Positions 15,195 through 24,099 of a DNA stretch of 24,905 nucleotides are shown here, in pieces; positions within the stretch are counted from its first letter, which is position 1, and every line of letters starts with the position of its first letter. The notes under the pieces are model-generated. The model did no database searches. It worked only from the letters and a program-made list of their open reading frames with translations, and had not been told where the DNA came from. A program made the translations under genes and the position numbers. This stretch comes from an uncultured Oscillospiraceae bacterium (GTDB lineage: Bacteria > Bacillota > Clostridia > Oscillospirales > Oscillospiraceae): the NCBI GenBank assembly GCA_934589065.1, contig CAKTNN010000033.1, positions 1 to 24,905 on the forward strand, given 5' to 3'.

Positions 15195-16517
15195 TTGAAA
15201 AAGAAATACTTTCTGGTGGGACTAATGCTCCTGGCGGTGTCGCTCCTGTCAGCCTGTGGCTACAGTACGGTGGAGGAGATGTACCGCATTCCAAAGCGGT
15301 CGCAGGAATATACATTCCTGCAGTCCACCATCGAGCAGGCGATGACCGGCATGGAGTTTGCTTCACCCAGCTCCGGTGACAATCAGCAGACCGTCCAGGC
15401 GGCAGATCTGGATGGGGACGGCAACCAGGAATACCTGGTGTTTGCCAGGGATTCATCCGATAAGCCCTTAAAGGTGCTGATTTTCCACGAAACGGAAAAC
15501 GGAAAATACTACCTGATGGAGCAGCTGGAAATGAACGGCTCTTCCTTTGAGCAGGTAATTTATGCGGATATGGACGGAGTTCCCGGCATGGAACTGATTG
15601 TAGGTCGGAGGCTTACCAACCAGGTTATGCGAATTGCTGCCGTGTATTCCTTTGCCGATGGGCAGGGAACACAGCAAGTGAATACCATCTATTCCAAGTT
15701 TCTGACTGCCGACCTGTCCGATGACGGAAGACAGGAGCTGGTGGTGATACGGGAAGGGGATACCGATGTATCTGCCGGCTCTGCAGTGGTGTACCGCTGG
15801 AAGGATTCCGGCGTGGAGCGCACCAGAGAAATCCGGCTCTCCCAGCGGGTAGAGCAGATCAAACGGGTGAAGGTCAGCCACCTCCAGGGGGGCAACCCGG
15901 CAGTGTACATTTCCAGTACCATTAACGACAGCGCCATTGTTACGGACGTTCTGGTGATGCAGGGGGACGACTTTGTCAACCTGAACAGCACCGGCAAGCT
16001 GGCCTACAGCGTCCAGGCCTTGCGCAATTACTTCCTGTACATGACCGACGTGGATGAAGACGGCGTGATGGAGCTGCCAAGCCTGATGGAAATGCGTCCG
16101 GTAAAATCCGATGATCAGGCCAGAAGCCAGCAGATGGTCTACTGGTATTCCATCGATATTGAAGGAAAAGAAAATGCAAAAATGTATACCTTCCACAATG
16201 TAGAAAACGGATGGTATCTGCTTTTGGACTTGCCTGCAGAGGTCGCCCAGCGGATTGCCGTGGAGCGGGACGGAAACAACCTGCGCTTCTATATATGGGA
16301 AGGGGAAGAAGCTGAGCCCCTGTTTACGCTGAACACCTACACAGGCAAGGATCGAAACCAGGAGGCACTGGCAAACAATCAGTTCGTGCTGTACCAGACC
16401 GATAGTACGGTGTATGCTGCCAAGCTGGAAGTGCAGTCCGCCGTCTACGGCATTACCCAGGAAAGCCTGATGGGTTCTTTCCGTCTGATGGGTATGGATT
16501 TGAAGAAAGAGGGGTAA
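15195..16517 (+). CDS. Lipoprotein with FG-GAP/VCBS-like beta-propeller repeats
   Basis: Predicted lipoprotein of 440 aa. The signal MKKKYFLVGLMLLAVSLLSAC has lipidated C21. The mature part has several calcium-loop-like repeats: DLDGDGNQEYLVFARD, ADMDGVPGMELIVGRR, ADLSDDGRQELVVIRE and TDVDEDGVMELPSLME. These are spaced as expected for blades of an FG-GAP/VCBS-type beta-propeller. No catalytic motif is seen. I chose TTG 15195 since GGGGAG lies 8 nt upstream and the signal peptide then begins properly. It is followed after 9 nt by a response regulator and then a kinase, so the propeller may bind a ligand or metal outside the cell and feed the kinase, or be a target of it (inference). Confidence 0.82.
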   Translation: MKKKYFLVGLMLLAVSLLSACGYSTVEEMYRIPKRSQEYTFLQSTIEQAMTGMEFASPSSGDNQQTVQAADLDGDGNQEYLVFARDSSDKPLKVLIFHETENGKYYLMEQLEMNGSSFEQVIYADMDGVPGMELIVGRRLTNQVMRIAAVYSFADGQGTQQVNTIYSKFLTADLSDDGRQELVVIREGDTDVSAGSAVVYRWKDSGVERTREIRLSQRVEQIKRVKVSHLQGGNPAVYISSTINDSAIVTDVLVMQGDDFVNLNSTGKLAYSVQALRNYFLYMTDVDEDGVMELPSLMEMRPVKSDDQARSQQMVYWYSIDIEGKENAKMYTFHNVENGWYLLLDLPAEVAQRIAVERDGNNLRFYIWEGEEAEPLFTLNTYTGKDRNQEALANNQFVLYQTDSTVYAAKLEVQSAVYGITQESLMGSFRLMGMDLKKEG

Positions 16518-16526
16518 GAATCGGCG

Positions 16527-17213
16527 ATGAAAAAGGTTTTAATTTTGGAAGATGAGGTAAATATCCGCAGCTTCGTGGTGATCAATCTGCGGCGGGCCGG
16601 TTATGATGTTATTGAAGCAGGAACCGGTCAGGACGCGCTGGACCGCCTGGCGGAAAATCCGGATATCGGCGTTGCTATCCTGGATATTATGCTCCCGGAT
16701 ATTGACGGTTTCGAGGTTTGCCGCCGTATTCGGGCCACCAGCAAGCAGATCGGAATCATTATGCTCACCGCCCGCACCCAGGAAATGGACAAGGTGACGG
16801 GCCTGATGACCGGCGCGGATGACTATGTTACCAAGCCCTTCTCTCCTGCAGAACTGACGGCCCGGATCGATGCCCTTTACCGCCGCATTGGCGGAGATAA
16901 TTCCGCCAGCGCAGAGCTTTTGAGCCAGGGCCCCTTTGTGATGAACACCCGGAATCACACCCTGGAAAAGGCGGGCAACCGCATTCGTCTGACCCAGGTG
17001 GAATATGCAATTCTAAAGCTTTTCATGCAGAACCCCGGCAGAGCCCTTTCCCGGGAGGATATTCTTTCTGCCGTATGGGGCAAGGATTATGAGGGAGAGC
17101 TGAAAATTGTGGATGTAAACATCCGCCGCCTGCGTATCAAAATCGAAGACGATACCGCCAACCCCACCTATATTACCACGGTGTGGGGTCTGGGCTACAA
17201 GTGGGGCGCATAA
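16527..17213 (+). CDS. OmpR-family response regulator (third two-component system)
   Basis: Regulator of 228 aa. The receiver domain has acidic LEDE near the start, D53 (ILDIMLPDIDGFEV), T in IMLTAR and K in VTKPFSPAEL. The winged-helix domain ends VDVNIRRLRIKIEDDTANPTYITTVWGLGYKW. It lies 9 nt after the lipoprotein gene and 5 nt before the kinase gene, clearly in one operon. The ribosome site is weak (GAGGGG about 13 nt upstream), so it may rely on coupling. The regulated genes are not evident here; I found no repeat like those of the other two systems at the 15139-15167 promoter. Confidence 0.93.
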   Translation: MKKVLILEDEVNIRSFVVINLRRAGYDVIEAGTGQDALDRLAENPDIGVAILDIMLPDIDGFEVCRRIRATSKQIGIIMLTARTQEMDKVTGLMTGADDYVTKPFSPAELTARIDALYRRIGGDNSASAELLSQGPFVMNTRNHTLEKAGNRIRLTQVEYAILKLFMQNPGRALSREDILSAVWGKDYEGELKIVDVNIRRLRIKIEDDTANPTYITTVWGLGYKWGA

Positions 17214-17218
17214 TCCGA

Positions 17219-18640
17219 ATGAAGGTTGAGTTTAAAAAAATCGGTTCTCTGCACAAGCGGTGGCTGATGAACATCACCCTTGTGATTATTGCGGTGGGAC
17301 TGGTGTGTGTGGCAGCAATTACCGCATCCTATGCCTTTTACTGCTACAACAATATGAGCTCCGATCTGCACAACCGGGCAAAGAGCGCTACGGAATTCTT
17401 TAAGGATTACCGGGAGCAGGATTACGAGTCCTTCTATCAATCCTGCGCGGCTTACGCCCAGACGGTGGAGGAAGGCGCTCGCTTGGAGCGACAGTTTATT
17501 GACCAGTGGGGGCAGGTGGTTACCTCTTCCTATGGCAACTGGTTTGCATCCTCCCCCCAGACCCCGGAGATTGCCCAGGCAATCAGCACCCGGAGCATTC
17601 AGCCCTTTGTGGGCAGAGACCCGGATACCGGCGAGCGGATTATGGCGGTGAGCAGCCCCATGATTTACAGCACCGGTGAAGTGATTGGCGTGCTGCGGTT
17701 TGTCACCTCCACCTCGGCGATGGATGGCCAGATCGTCAGCGTTACGTTGGTCAGCCTGGGGGTTCTGCTGGCAGCACTTCTAATCGTGCTGCTGTCCAGC
17801 TCCTTCTTCATTCGCTCCATTATGACACCTGTGGAGCAAATAACGGAAAAGGCAAAGCGCATTGCCAACGGCAGCTACGGTGCTCAGATCAAGACGAAAT
17901 ATAACGATGAAATTGCGGATCTGGCGGATACCATCAATGAAATGTCCGTAAAAATCAGCCAGAATGAAAAAATGCAGGCAGAGTTTATTTCTCAGCTGTC
18001 CCATGAGCTGCGCACCCCCCTGACGGTGATCAACGGCTGGAGCGAAACGCTGCTTTCCGATGAAACCCTGGCTCCCGATACGGCCCAGGGCCTAAAGATT
18101 ATTTCCAGCGAGGCCAAGCGCCTGACGGAAATGGTTATGGAGCTGCTGGACTTCACCCGGCTCCAGGATGGACGCATGACCCTGACGGTGGAGCAAACGG
18201 ATATCCGCAGCGAATTTGAAGATACCGTCTTTATGTATGGCAGCCGTCTGGCCCAGGACGGCATCACCCTGGAATACCTGGATAACGACCAGGAGATCCC
18301 GGAAATCCCCTGCGATCCCAAGCGCCTGCGGCAGGTGTTCCTGAATATTCTGGATAACGCCGCCAAGCATGGCAAGGATGGCAAGCGAATAGAAGCCAGT
18401 ATTTCCTGCGAGGATGATATGGTGGTTGTCCGAATTCGGGATCACGGCCCCGGCATCCCGGAGGATGAGCTGCCGCTGGTTAAAAAGAAATTCTATAAGG
18501 GCAGCTCGAAGGCTCGGGGCACTGGCATCGGGCTTGCCGTGTGCGACGAAATTGTGGGCCTTCACGGCGGCACGCTGACTTTGGAGAATGCCGAGGGCGG
18601 CGGCACGCTGGTTACGGTCAGTCTGCCGGTATCCCAGTAA
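17219..18640 (+). CDS. Sensor histidine kinase with extracytoplasmic Cache-like domain
   Basis: Kinase of 473 aa. TM1 is about 15-42. An extracytoplasmic domain of about 130 residues ends PFVGRDPDTGERIMAVSSPMIYSTGEVIGVLRFVTS, reminiscent of PAS/Cache sensor folds. TM2 is about 174-199. HAMP follows (about 200-252), then HisKA EFISQLSHELRTPLTV with H262. The ATPase motifs are FLNILDNAAKHGKDG, RDHGPGIPEDEL and GTGIGLAVCDEIV. I chose ATG 17219, just past the regulator stop; a GTG at 17183 has no ribosome site and would lie inside the regulator gene. The kinase looks complete. DUF1385 starts 15 nt downstream, so housekeeping genes may be transcribed together with this signalling system. Confidence 0.92.
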   Translation: MKVEFKKIGSLHKRWLMNITLVIIAVGLVCVAAITASYAFYCYNNMSSDLHNRAKSATEFFKDYREQDYESFYQSCAAYAQTVEEGARLERQFIDQWGQVVTSSYGNWFASSPQTPEIAQAISTRSIQPFVGRDPDTGERIMAVSSPMIYSTGEVIGVLRFVTSTSAMDGQIVSVTLVSLGVLLAALLIVLLSSSFFIRSIMTPVEQITEKAKRIANGSYGAQIKTKYNDEIADLADTINEMSVKISQNEKMQAEFISQLSHELRTPLTVINGWSETLLSDETLAPDTAQGLKIISSEAKRLTEMVMELLDFTRLQDGRMTLTVEQTDIRSEFEDTVFMYGSRLAQDGITLEYLDNDQEIPEIPCDPKRLRQVFLNILDNAAKHGKDGKRIEASISCEDDMVVVRIRDHGPGIPEDELPLVKKKFYKGSSKARGTGIGLAVCDEIVGLHGGTLTLENAEGGGTLVTVSLPVSQ

Positions 18641-18655
18641 ACGAAAGGAAACACC

Positions 18656-19639
18656 ATGGCAAATCAAGAGAAATTCAAAACCTCCATCGGCGGACAGGCT
18701 CTGATTGAGGGAATCCTGATGCGGGGGCCGGAAAAGGATGCCGTAGTCATTCGGGGAACCGATGGCCTTACGCTGGAGGTCACAGACCGGAAGCGCTCAA
18801 AACCCGGTTCGGTGAAAACCTGGCCCTTTATCCGGGGAATCTTTAATTTTTTCGATGCCCAGATTGTGGGTGTCAAGGCGCTGATGCGTTCGGCAGACCT
18901 GGCGCCTGAGGAAATGCAGGAGGAACCTTCCAAGTTTGACCTGTGGCTGGAAAAGACGCTGGGCAGCGAAAAATTCCAAAAGGCCCTTGTGGGCATTGCG
19001 GTAGCAATGGGACTGGGACTTTCCATATTGCTGTTTTTCCTGCTGCCAATGACCATTGCGTCCTTCTTTGACCGGGTAATTACCAGCATCCTTGGAATCA
19101 ACCTGCTGGAAGGCCTTATCCGTATGATTATTTTCCTTGGCTACATGATTCTCATCTCCCGGATGAAGGAAATGCGCAGAGTCTTTTCCTATCATGGTGC
19201 AGAGCATAAGACCATCCGCTGCTACGAGTGCGGGCTGCCGCTGACGGTGGAGAATGTCCGCAAGCAGACCCGCTTCCATCCCAGGTGCGGCACCAGCTTT
19301 CTGCTGGTGGTTATGGTCATTTCCGTGCTGCTGTTTTCCGTTGCCTCTTCCCTTTTGCTGGCGGTGTTTCCGGGGCTGGAATCCATGCGGGGAAGCTTTG
19401 GCTATCGCCTTTTGATGATAGCGTTTAAGCTTTTGCTGCTTCCTTTGGTGGTTGGCATCACCTACGAAATCAACCGCTGGGCAGGCAGACATGATAATGC
19501 TTTTACCCGGGTGCTGACCGCTCCCGGTATGTGGCTCCAGCACTTCACCACCAACGAGCCGGACGACGGCATGATCGAGGTTGGCATCGCCGCAGTTGAG
19601 GCGGTGCTGCCGGAAAAGGAGGGCTCTGACCGGTGGTAA
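18656..19639 (+). CDS. DUF1385 family membrane protein (YqhQ-like)
   Basis: Membrane protein of 327 aa. The conserved N-terminal block is GGQALIEGILMRGP (12-25). Hydrophobic segments occur at about 104-133, 139-163, 218-244 and 254-279. The conserved motifs FSYHGAEHKTIRCYE and HPRCGTSFL lie between them and could coordinate a metal through His/Cys; this is my reading of the motif. The family is widespread in Firmicutes; B. subtilis YqhQ is a member and its function is not settled. AAAGGA precedes the ATG. In many Clostridia it adjoins prmC and prfA; here prmC follows with overlap but prfA is not next. The overlap with prmC (GTG inside the last codons) indicates coupling. Confidence 0.92.
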   Translation: MANQEKFKTSIGGQALIEGILMRGPEKDAVVIRGTDGLTLEVTDRKRSKPGSVKTWPFIRGIFNFFDAQIVGVKALMRSADLAPEEMQEEPSKFDLWLEKTLGSEKFQKALVGIAVAMGLGLSILLFFLLPMTIASFFDRVITSILGINLLEGLIRMIIFLGYMILISRMKEMRRVFSYHGAEHKTIRCYECGLPLTVENVRKQTRFHPRCGTSFLLVVMVISVLLFSVASSLLLAVFPGLESMRGSFGYRLLMIAFKLLLLPLVVGITYEINRWAGRHDNAFTRVLTAPGMWLQHFTTNEPDDGMIEVGIAAVEAVLPEKEGSDRW

Positions 19640-20508
19640 CCACATTGGGCGGCCTATATTTGCAGGCAAGGCAGCGGCTCCTGGAAACGGAGGACGCCGA
19701 GTACGCCGGTATGGCTGCCAGAGAACTTGTCAGCACGCTGTCCGGTCGGACACAGGAGCAGTTTCTGGTGGATCGGGACTGTGAAGCAGAGGAGGCTCTG
19801 TGCCTTCGGGTCAGCCATGGGGTTGATCGGCTTCTCTCCGGTGAGCCCCTGCCTTATGTTTTGGGTGAGTGGACGTTTTACGGTCTTCCCATGGTGGTAA
19901 CCCCCGATGTGCTGATTCCCAGGGATGATACCTGTGCCGTGGCAGAGCTTGCCATTCATCATGGGCTATTTCTGGATCCCGACCCCCGTATTTTGGATCT
20001 TTGCTGTGGCTCCGGATGCATCGGTCTGGCGATTGCCAGCCGGTTAAAGGATGCACGGGTTACCTTGGCTGACCTGTCAAGAGAAGCTTTGACAGTGGCA
20101 AAGAAGAATATTCAGCGCAACCACATGGGCGGCAGAGTCAGCTGCGTTCAGGTGGATGCCCGGAAAGCGCCGCCGGCGTTCCTGGGGAAATTCGATATGA
20201 TCGTTTCCAACCCGCCCTACATTACAGCCGCCGAAATGGAAGAACTTCCCAAAAGCGTTGCGGATTTTGAACCCCACCTGGCGCTTTTCGGCGGGGAAGA
20301 CGGCCTGGATTTTTATCGGGATATCACAGCGCATTACCGCGGCCTTCTGAAACCCGGCGGGTTCCTGTGCTATGAGTTTGGCATGGGGCAGGGAAATGCG
20401 GTCTGCGCGATCCTGGAAGAGAACGGATTCACAATTCTGGAAAGAACCCTGGATTATAATGATAGAGAACGCGCCGTGCTGGCTCAGTACGGCAGGAAGG
20501 AACAGTAA
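19633..20508 (+). CDS. prmC: Peptide chain release factor N5-glutamine methyltransferase PrmC
   Basis: SAM-dependent enzyme that methylates the Gln of the GGQ motif in release factors RF1/RF2 in the cytoplasm. The protein has 291 aa. An N-terminal helical release-factor-binding domain spans about 1-80. SAM motif I is [12 protein letters not shown] (121-132), and the substrate-glutamine motif NPPY is at 193-196. The segment usually written PRPETE reads PRDDT here (about 97-100), a mild divergence. The start is GTG 19633 with AAGGAGGG about 9 nt upstream; it overlaps the DUF1385 stop. recA begins 1 nt after the stop codon. Confidence 0.95.
   Translation: MVTTLGGLYLQARQRLLETEDAEYAGMAARELVSTLSGRTQEQFLVDRDCEAEEALCLRVSHGVDRLLSGEPLPYVLGEWTFYGLPMVVTPDVLIPRDDTCAVAELAIHHGLFLDPDPRILDLCCGSGCIGLAIASRLKDARVTLADLSREALTVAKKNIQRNHMGGRVSCVQVDARKAPPAFLGKFDMIVSNPPYITAAEMEELPKSVADFEPHLALFGGEDGLDFYRDITAHYRGLLKPGGFLCYEFGMGQGNAVCAILEENGFTILERTLDYNDRERAVLAQYGRKEQ
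20455..20460 (+). promoter_or_regulatory. Possible internal -10 element before recA
   Basis: TATAAT preceded by T (TTATAAT) lies 49 nt before the recA start, inside the end of prmC. The best -35 candidate, TTCACA (20428-20433), is 21 bp away, which is too far for a normal promoter. It may still give some recA-specific transcription. No GAAC-N4-GTTC LexA box is seen around it. Confidence 0.3.
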
Positions 20509-20509
20509 T

Positions 20510-21616
20510 ATGGCTACGAAAAAAACTCCCTACGAAGCACCTACCCCCGCATCCGATAAGAAAAAGGCCCTGGCAACGGCCCTGTCCCAGCTGGACAAAA
20601 CCTTTGGCAAGGGCACGGTTATGCGCCTGGGCGACCGCCCCGAAATGAACGTGGAGGCAATTCCCACCGGCTCTCTGGCGCTGGATGCAGCGCTGGGTAT
20701 CGGCGGCGTGCCCAAGGGCCGTATCATCGAAATCTACGGCCCGGAATCCTCCGGTAAGACCACCCTGGCCCTGCATATTCTGGCTGAGGCCCAGAAGCGG
20801 GGCGGTGAAGTTGCCTTTGTGGACGCCGAGCATGCTTTGGATCCCGTATACGCCTCTGCGCTGGGCGTGGATATCGACAATCTGCTGGTCTCCCAGCCGG
20901 ATACCGGCGAGCAGGCCCTGGAAATTACCGATGCACTGGTTCGCTCCGGCGCTGTGGATGCAGTGGTTGTGGACTCCGTTGCCGCCCTGGTTCCCAAGCA
21001 GGAAATTGAAGGGGAAATGGGCGATACCTTTGTGGGCCTGCAGGCCAGACTCATGTCCCAGGCACTGCGGAAGCTTGCGGGTACGATCAACAAGACCAAC
21101 TGCGTGGTTATTTTCATCAACCAGCTGCGTATGAAGATTGGCGTGATGTACGGCAACCCGGAAACCACCACCGGCGGCAACGCACTGAAATTCTATGCCT
21201 CCGTCCGCCTGGATGTGCGCCGCATTGAAGCCATCAAGGAAGGCGGCAATGTGATCGGCAACAAGACCCGGGTTAAGGTCGTTAAGAATAAGGTTGCACC
21301 TCCCTTTAGAGAGGCCGTGTTTGATATTATGTACGGTCAGGGCATCTCCAAGTGGAGCGAGCTCATCGACTTGGCGGTGCAGATGGATATCATCCAGAAG
21401 AGCGGCAGCTGGTTCAGCATGGGCGAGGAACGCATCGGTCAGGGTAAGGACAGCGTAAAGGCTTATCTCCAGGAGCGTCCGGAGCTGGCAGAGCAGGTAG
21501 AAGCTCAGGTTCGGGAGAATCTGTGGAAGATTTCCGGCGGCGCACCCAAGGCTCCTGCCCGGGCGGCGGAAAAGCCCATTGCCGTAACTGCCGACGATTT
21601 CAGCGATGAGGATTGA
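20510..21616 (+). CDS. recA: Recombinase RecA
   Basis: ATP-dependent strand-exchange protein and LexA co-protease, 368 aa. Walker [10 protein letters not shown] starts at residue 77 (K83 binds phosphate). Walker B lies in [15 protein letters not shown]. The conserved L1/L2 DNA-binding regions are around [25 protein letters not shown] and [19 protein letters not shown]. The C-terminal tail ends in acidic residues, as is usual. ATG 20510 is preceded by AGGAAGG and gives the normal family N terminus; an upstream in-frame start at 20372 lies inside prmC and is rejected. It is sandwiched between prmC (1-nt gap) and recX (11-nt overlap). Confidence 0.98.
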   Translation: MATKKTPYEAPTPASDKKKALATALSQLDKTFGKGTVMRLGDRPEMNVEAIPTGSLALDAALGIGGVPKGRIIEIYGPESSGKTTLALHILAEAQKRGGEVAFVDAEHALDPVYASALGVDIDNLLVSQPDTGEQALEITDALVRSGAVDAVVVDSVAALVPKQEIEGEMGDTFVGLQARLMSQALRKLAGTINKTNCVVIFINQLRMKIGVMYGNPETTTGGNALKFYASVRLDVRRIEAIKEGGNVIGNKTRVKVVKNKVAPPFREAVFDIMYGQGISKWSELIDLAVQMDIIQKSGSWFSMGEERIGQGKDSVKAYLQERPELAEQVEAQVRENLWKISGGAPKAPARAAEKPIAVTADDFSDED

Positions 21617-22238
21617 GTTCCTCAAAACCGCACCGGATCGTTCCGGACGCTATACGGTTCGCCTGGATGACGGAACGACCCTGCGGCTTTACCGCCAGGT
21701 AATCGAGGATTTTGGCCTTTACACCGGCATGGAGCTATCCCGGCAGGAATATGACCGGCTGGTAAAAAGTGCTTCCGAGGTTTCTGCAAAGATGCGGGCG
21801 GTTCGGATCGTTTCTGCCGCCAATGTTTCCAAGAAGGAACTTCAGAGCCGCTTGGTGCGGAAAGGGGAGGACCCTGCGGAAGCGGAAAAGGCTGTGGCCT
21901 GGCTTTCAGAAATGAAGATACTGGATGACGGTATGACCGCAGAGTCCATTGTCCGTTCCTGCATTGCCAAGGGATACGGAAGGGCCAGGGCCAAACAGGT
22001 TTTATATGAAAAGCGAATTCCCAGAGAGCTGTGGGAGGATGCGCTGGAGGGCTACCCCGATCAGGAGGAACGGATTGTGGAGTTCCTTCGGGCGCGGTTG
22101 AAAGGAAATTCAGATCCAAAGGCCCAAAAGCGGGCCATTGATGCCCTGCTGCGCCGGGGCCACAGTTATGGTGCAATCCGGCAGGCGCTTACTGCGCTTT
22201 CCCTAGATACAGAAGACTTCCCGGAGGATAGTATATAA
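21606..22238 (+). CDS. recX: RecA regulator RecX
   Basis: Regulatory protein of 210 aa that binds and modulates RecA filaments. It has the all-helical three-repeat pattern of Rec[36 protein letters not shown], then [34 protein letters not shown], then [27 protein letters not shown]. The N-terminal extension [29 protein letters not shown] is common in Firmicutes members. The ATG lies 11 nt inside the recA end in another frame, so expression is coupled to recA. Its stop overlaps the rimO start by 1 nt. Confidence 0.93.
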   Translation: MRIEFLKTAPDRSGRYTVRLDDGTTLRLYRQVIEDFGLYTGMELSRQEYDRLVKSASEVSAKMRAVRIVSAANVSKKELQSRLVRKGEDPAEAEKAVAWLSEMKILDDGMTAESIVRSCIAKGYGRARAKQVLYEKRIPRELWEDALEGYPDQEERIVEFLRARLKGNSDPKAQKRAIDALLRRGHSYGAIRQALTALSLDTEDFPEDSI

Positions 22239-23572
22239 TGGCAAATATCGGATTTATTTCTCTTGGCTGTGCCAAGAATCAGGTGGACTGCGAGCGGATG
22301 ATGTTTCGCGTGCAGGAGGCGGGGCATACGGTTTTAAGCGATATTCCCGGCAGCGATGTGGTGGTTATCAATACCTGCGGCTTTATCGATTCTGCAAAGA
22401 GCGAGGCCATCGATTACATTCTGCAAACCGCCGCGCTCAAGGCGGAGGGCCAGGTGGGAAAAATTTTGGTAACCGGATGCCTGTCCCAGCGCTACCAGGG
22501 GGATATCCTGGAGGAGATGCCGGAGGTGGATGGCATTTTGGGAACCGGCAGCTATACCCGCATTGTGCCCGCCATCGATCAGCTGCTCGCCGGTCATAAG
22601 GTGGTGGATTTCGGCTCCATCGATACACCGGAGCAGGAAACGGGCCGGGTGATGACCACCCCGGAGCACTTTTCTTACATTAAAATTGCCGAGGGATGCA
22701 ATAATCGCTGCGCCTTCTGCATTATTCCCTATCTCCGGGGCAAGTACCGCAGCCGCCAGATGGACGATGTACTGTATGAAGCCAGAGTCCTGGCTGCCTC
22801 CGGAACCAAAGAGCTGATTGTCGTAGCCCAGGATACCAGCCGCTATGGCACGGATTTCCCGGAGCACAAGCGCCTGCTTCCCCAACTGCTGCGGGAGCTG
22901 TGCAAAATCGATGGGTTCCACTGGATTCGGGTGCACTATGTCTATCCCGATGAAATCGATGATGAGCTCATTGATGTATTGGCAACGGAGCCTAAGATTG
23001 TCAAGTATCTGGATATTCCCATCCAGCATTGCAACGACCGGATCCTGTCCACCATGCACCGCCGGGGAGATAAGAAGCTGATTACGGATCTCTTTGCAAA
23101 ACTCCGCAGCCGGATCCCCGGGCTGGTAATTCGCACCAGCCTGATTACCGGCCTGCCGGGGGAGGGAGAGGCAGAATTTCAGGAGCTGTGCGACTTCCTG
23201 CGTCAGCAGCGGCTGGAACGGGTTGGCGCCTTTGTCTTCTCTCCGGAGGAGGGAACCCCTGCTGCCACCATGGACCATGTAGACGAGGAGATTGCCCGGG
23301 AGCGTGCAGAAACTCTGGAAATGATCCAGTCTCAGATCATGGACGAATACAATGCCGCTATGATCGGCAAGACCCTGGAAGTGCTGGTAGATGGCTTTGA
23401 CGAGGAGCAGGAGCAGTTCTACGGTCGAACCTACGCCGACTCTCCGGATATCGACGGAAGAGTGTGGATTGCATCCGAGGAGCCTCTGCATGAAGGTGAT
23501 TTCGTGATGGTAACCATTGACGGCTGTGTAGACGGCGATCTGACGGGCTATGTGCAGGAGGTAGAAGCATGA
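22238..23572 (+). CDS. rimO: Ribosomal protein S12 methylthiotransferase RimO
   Basis: Radical-SAM enzyme that adds a methylthio group to the conserved Asp of ribosomal protein S12. The protein has 444 aa. The N-terminal MTTase domain has cluster-binding C11 (SLGCAKNQ), C47 (INTCGF) and C81 (TGCLSQRY). The radical-SAM motif CxxxCxxC is C154, C158, C161 (GCNNRCAFCIIP). A C-terminal TRAM-like domain spans about 375-444. IGFISLGCAKN, VDGILGTG and VFSPEEGTPAA favour RimO over the tRNA enzyme MiaB. GGAGG lies about 11 nt before the ATG. It overlaps recX by 1 nt and pgsA by 4 nt. Confidence 0.96.
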   Translation: MANIGFISLGCAKNQVDCERMMFRVQEAGHTVLSDIPGSDVVVINTCGFIDSAKSEAIDYILQTAALKAEGQVGKILVTGCLSQRYQGDILEEMPEVDGILGTGSYTRIVPAIDQLLAGHKVVDFGSIDTPEQETGRVMTTPEHFSYIKIAEGCNNRCAFCIIPYLRGKYRSRQMDDVLYEARVLAASGTKELIVVAQDTSRYGTDFPEHKRLLPQLLRELCKIDGFHWIRVHYVYPDEIDDELIDVLATEPKIVKYLDIPIQHCNDRILSTMHRRGDKKLITDLFAKLRSRIPGLVIRTSLITGLPGEGEAEFQELCDFLRQQRLERVGAFVFSPEEGTPAATMDHVDEEIARERAETLEMIQSQIMDEYNAAMIGKTLEVLVDGFDEEQEQFYGRTYADSPDIDGRVWIASEEPLHEGDFVMVTIDGCVDGDLTGYVQEVEA

Positions 23573-24099
23573 CAACCGCAAGCAAGATTACGCTTTTTCG
23601 TGTGGTACTGATTCCATTGATGATGGTGACCCTTTACTTAAGTGGAGGCTTCCGGGGAACTTGGATGTGGGTCAGCCTGTTTATTTTCATTCTGGGCAGT
23701 TTGAGTGATTACCTGGATGGGCAGATTGCCCGCCGCTGCAATCAGGTTACGGATTTCGGAAAATTCCTGGATCCTCTAGCAGATAAGCTTTTGACCATCG
23801 CCGTGATGACCATGTTCTGCCAGTGGGGCCGTTTTCCCGCCTGGGCCCTGATGATTGTCCTGACACGGGAGTTTGCCGTCACCGGACTGCGCCTGGTGGC
23901 TGCACCCAAGGGCCATGTTATTGCTGCGGCCTGGAGCGGAAAGGTCAAAACCGCCAGCACCATGGTGGGGCTGATCCTTTGGTTGATTTTTCCCTCCAAT
24001 GTGCTGATCGGCAACATCGTTGCTGCGGTTATTGTCATCACCACGGTCTACTCCGGCATTGAGTATTTTGTCAAAAACTGGTGTTGCCTGTGGGATTAA
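23569..24099 (+). CDS. pgsA: CDP-diacylglycerol-glycerol-3-phosphate 3-phosphatidyltransferase
   Basis: Integral membrane enzyme making phosphatidylglycerophosphate, precursor of phosphatidylglycerol and cardiolipin. The protein has 176 aa with about four to five TM segments. The CDP-alcohol phosphotransferase motif is complete: D47, D50-G51, A54-R55, G64, D68 and D72 in SDYLDGQIARR ... TDFGKFLDPLADK. The ATG overlaps rimO by 4 nt. rimO-pgsA adjacency is common in Firmicutes, where cinA and recA often come next. Here recA lies upstream and cinA is missing from this neighbourhood. It is the last gene of the long plus-strand array. Confidence 0.95.
   Translation: MTTASKITLFRVVLIPLMMVTLYLSGGFRGTWMWVSLFIFILGSLSDYLDGQIARRCNQVTDFGKFLDPLADKLLTIAVMTMFCQWGRFPAWALMIVLTREFAVTGLRLVAAPKGHVIAAAWSGKVKTASTMVGLILWLIFPSNVLIGNIVAAVIVITTVYSGIEYFVKNWCCLWD

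Noticed and set aside
20372..20509. N-terminal extension of RecA from 20372
   Set aside because: It lies inside prmC; ATG 20510 has a ribosome site and matches the family start.
20429..21625. 398-codon open frame on the minus strand opposite recA
   Set aside because: Shadow of strongly biased recA codon use; recA on the plus strand is certain and the antisense product has no recognisable fold.
22334..23581. 415-codon open frame on the minus strand opposite rimO
   Set aside because: Shadow frame produced by GC-rich codon bias; rimO is complete on the plus strand.
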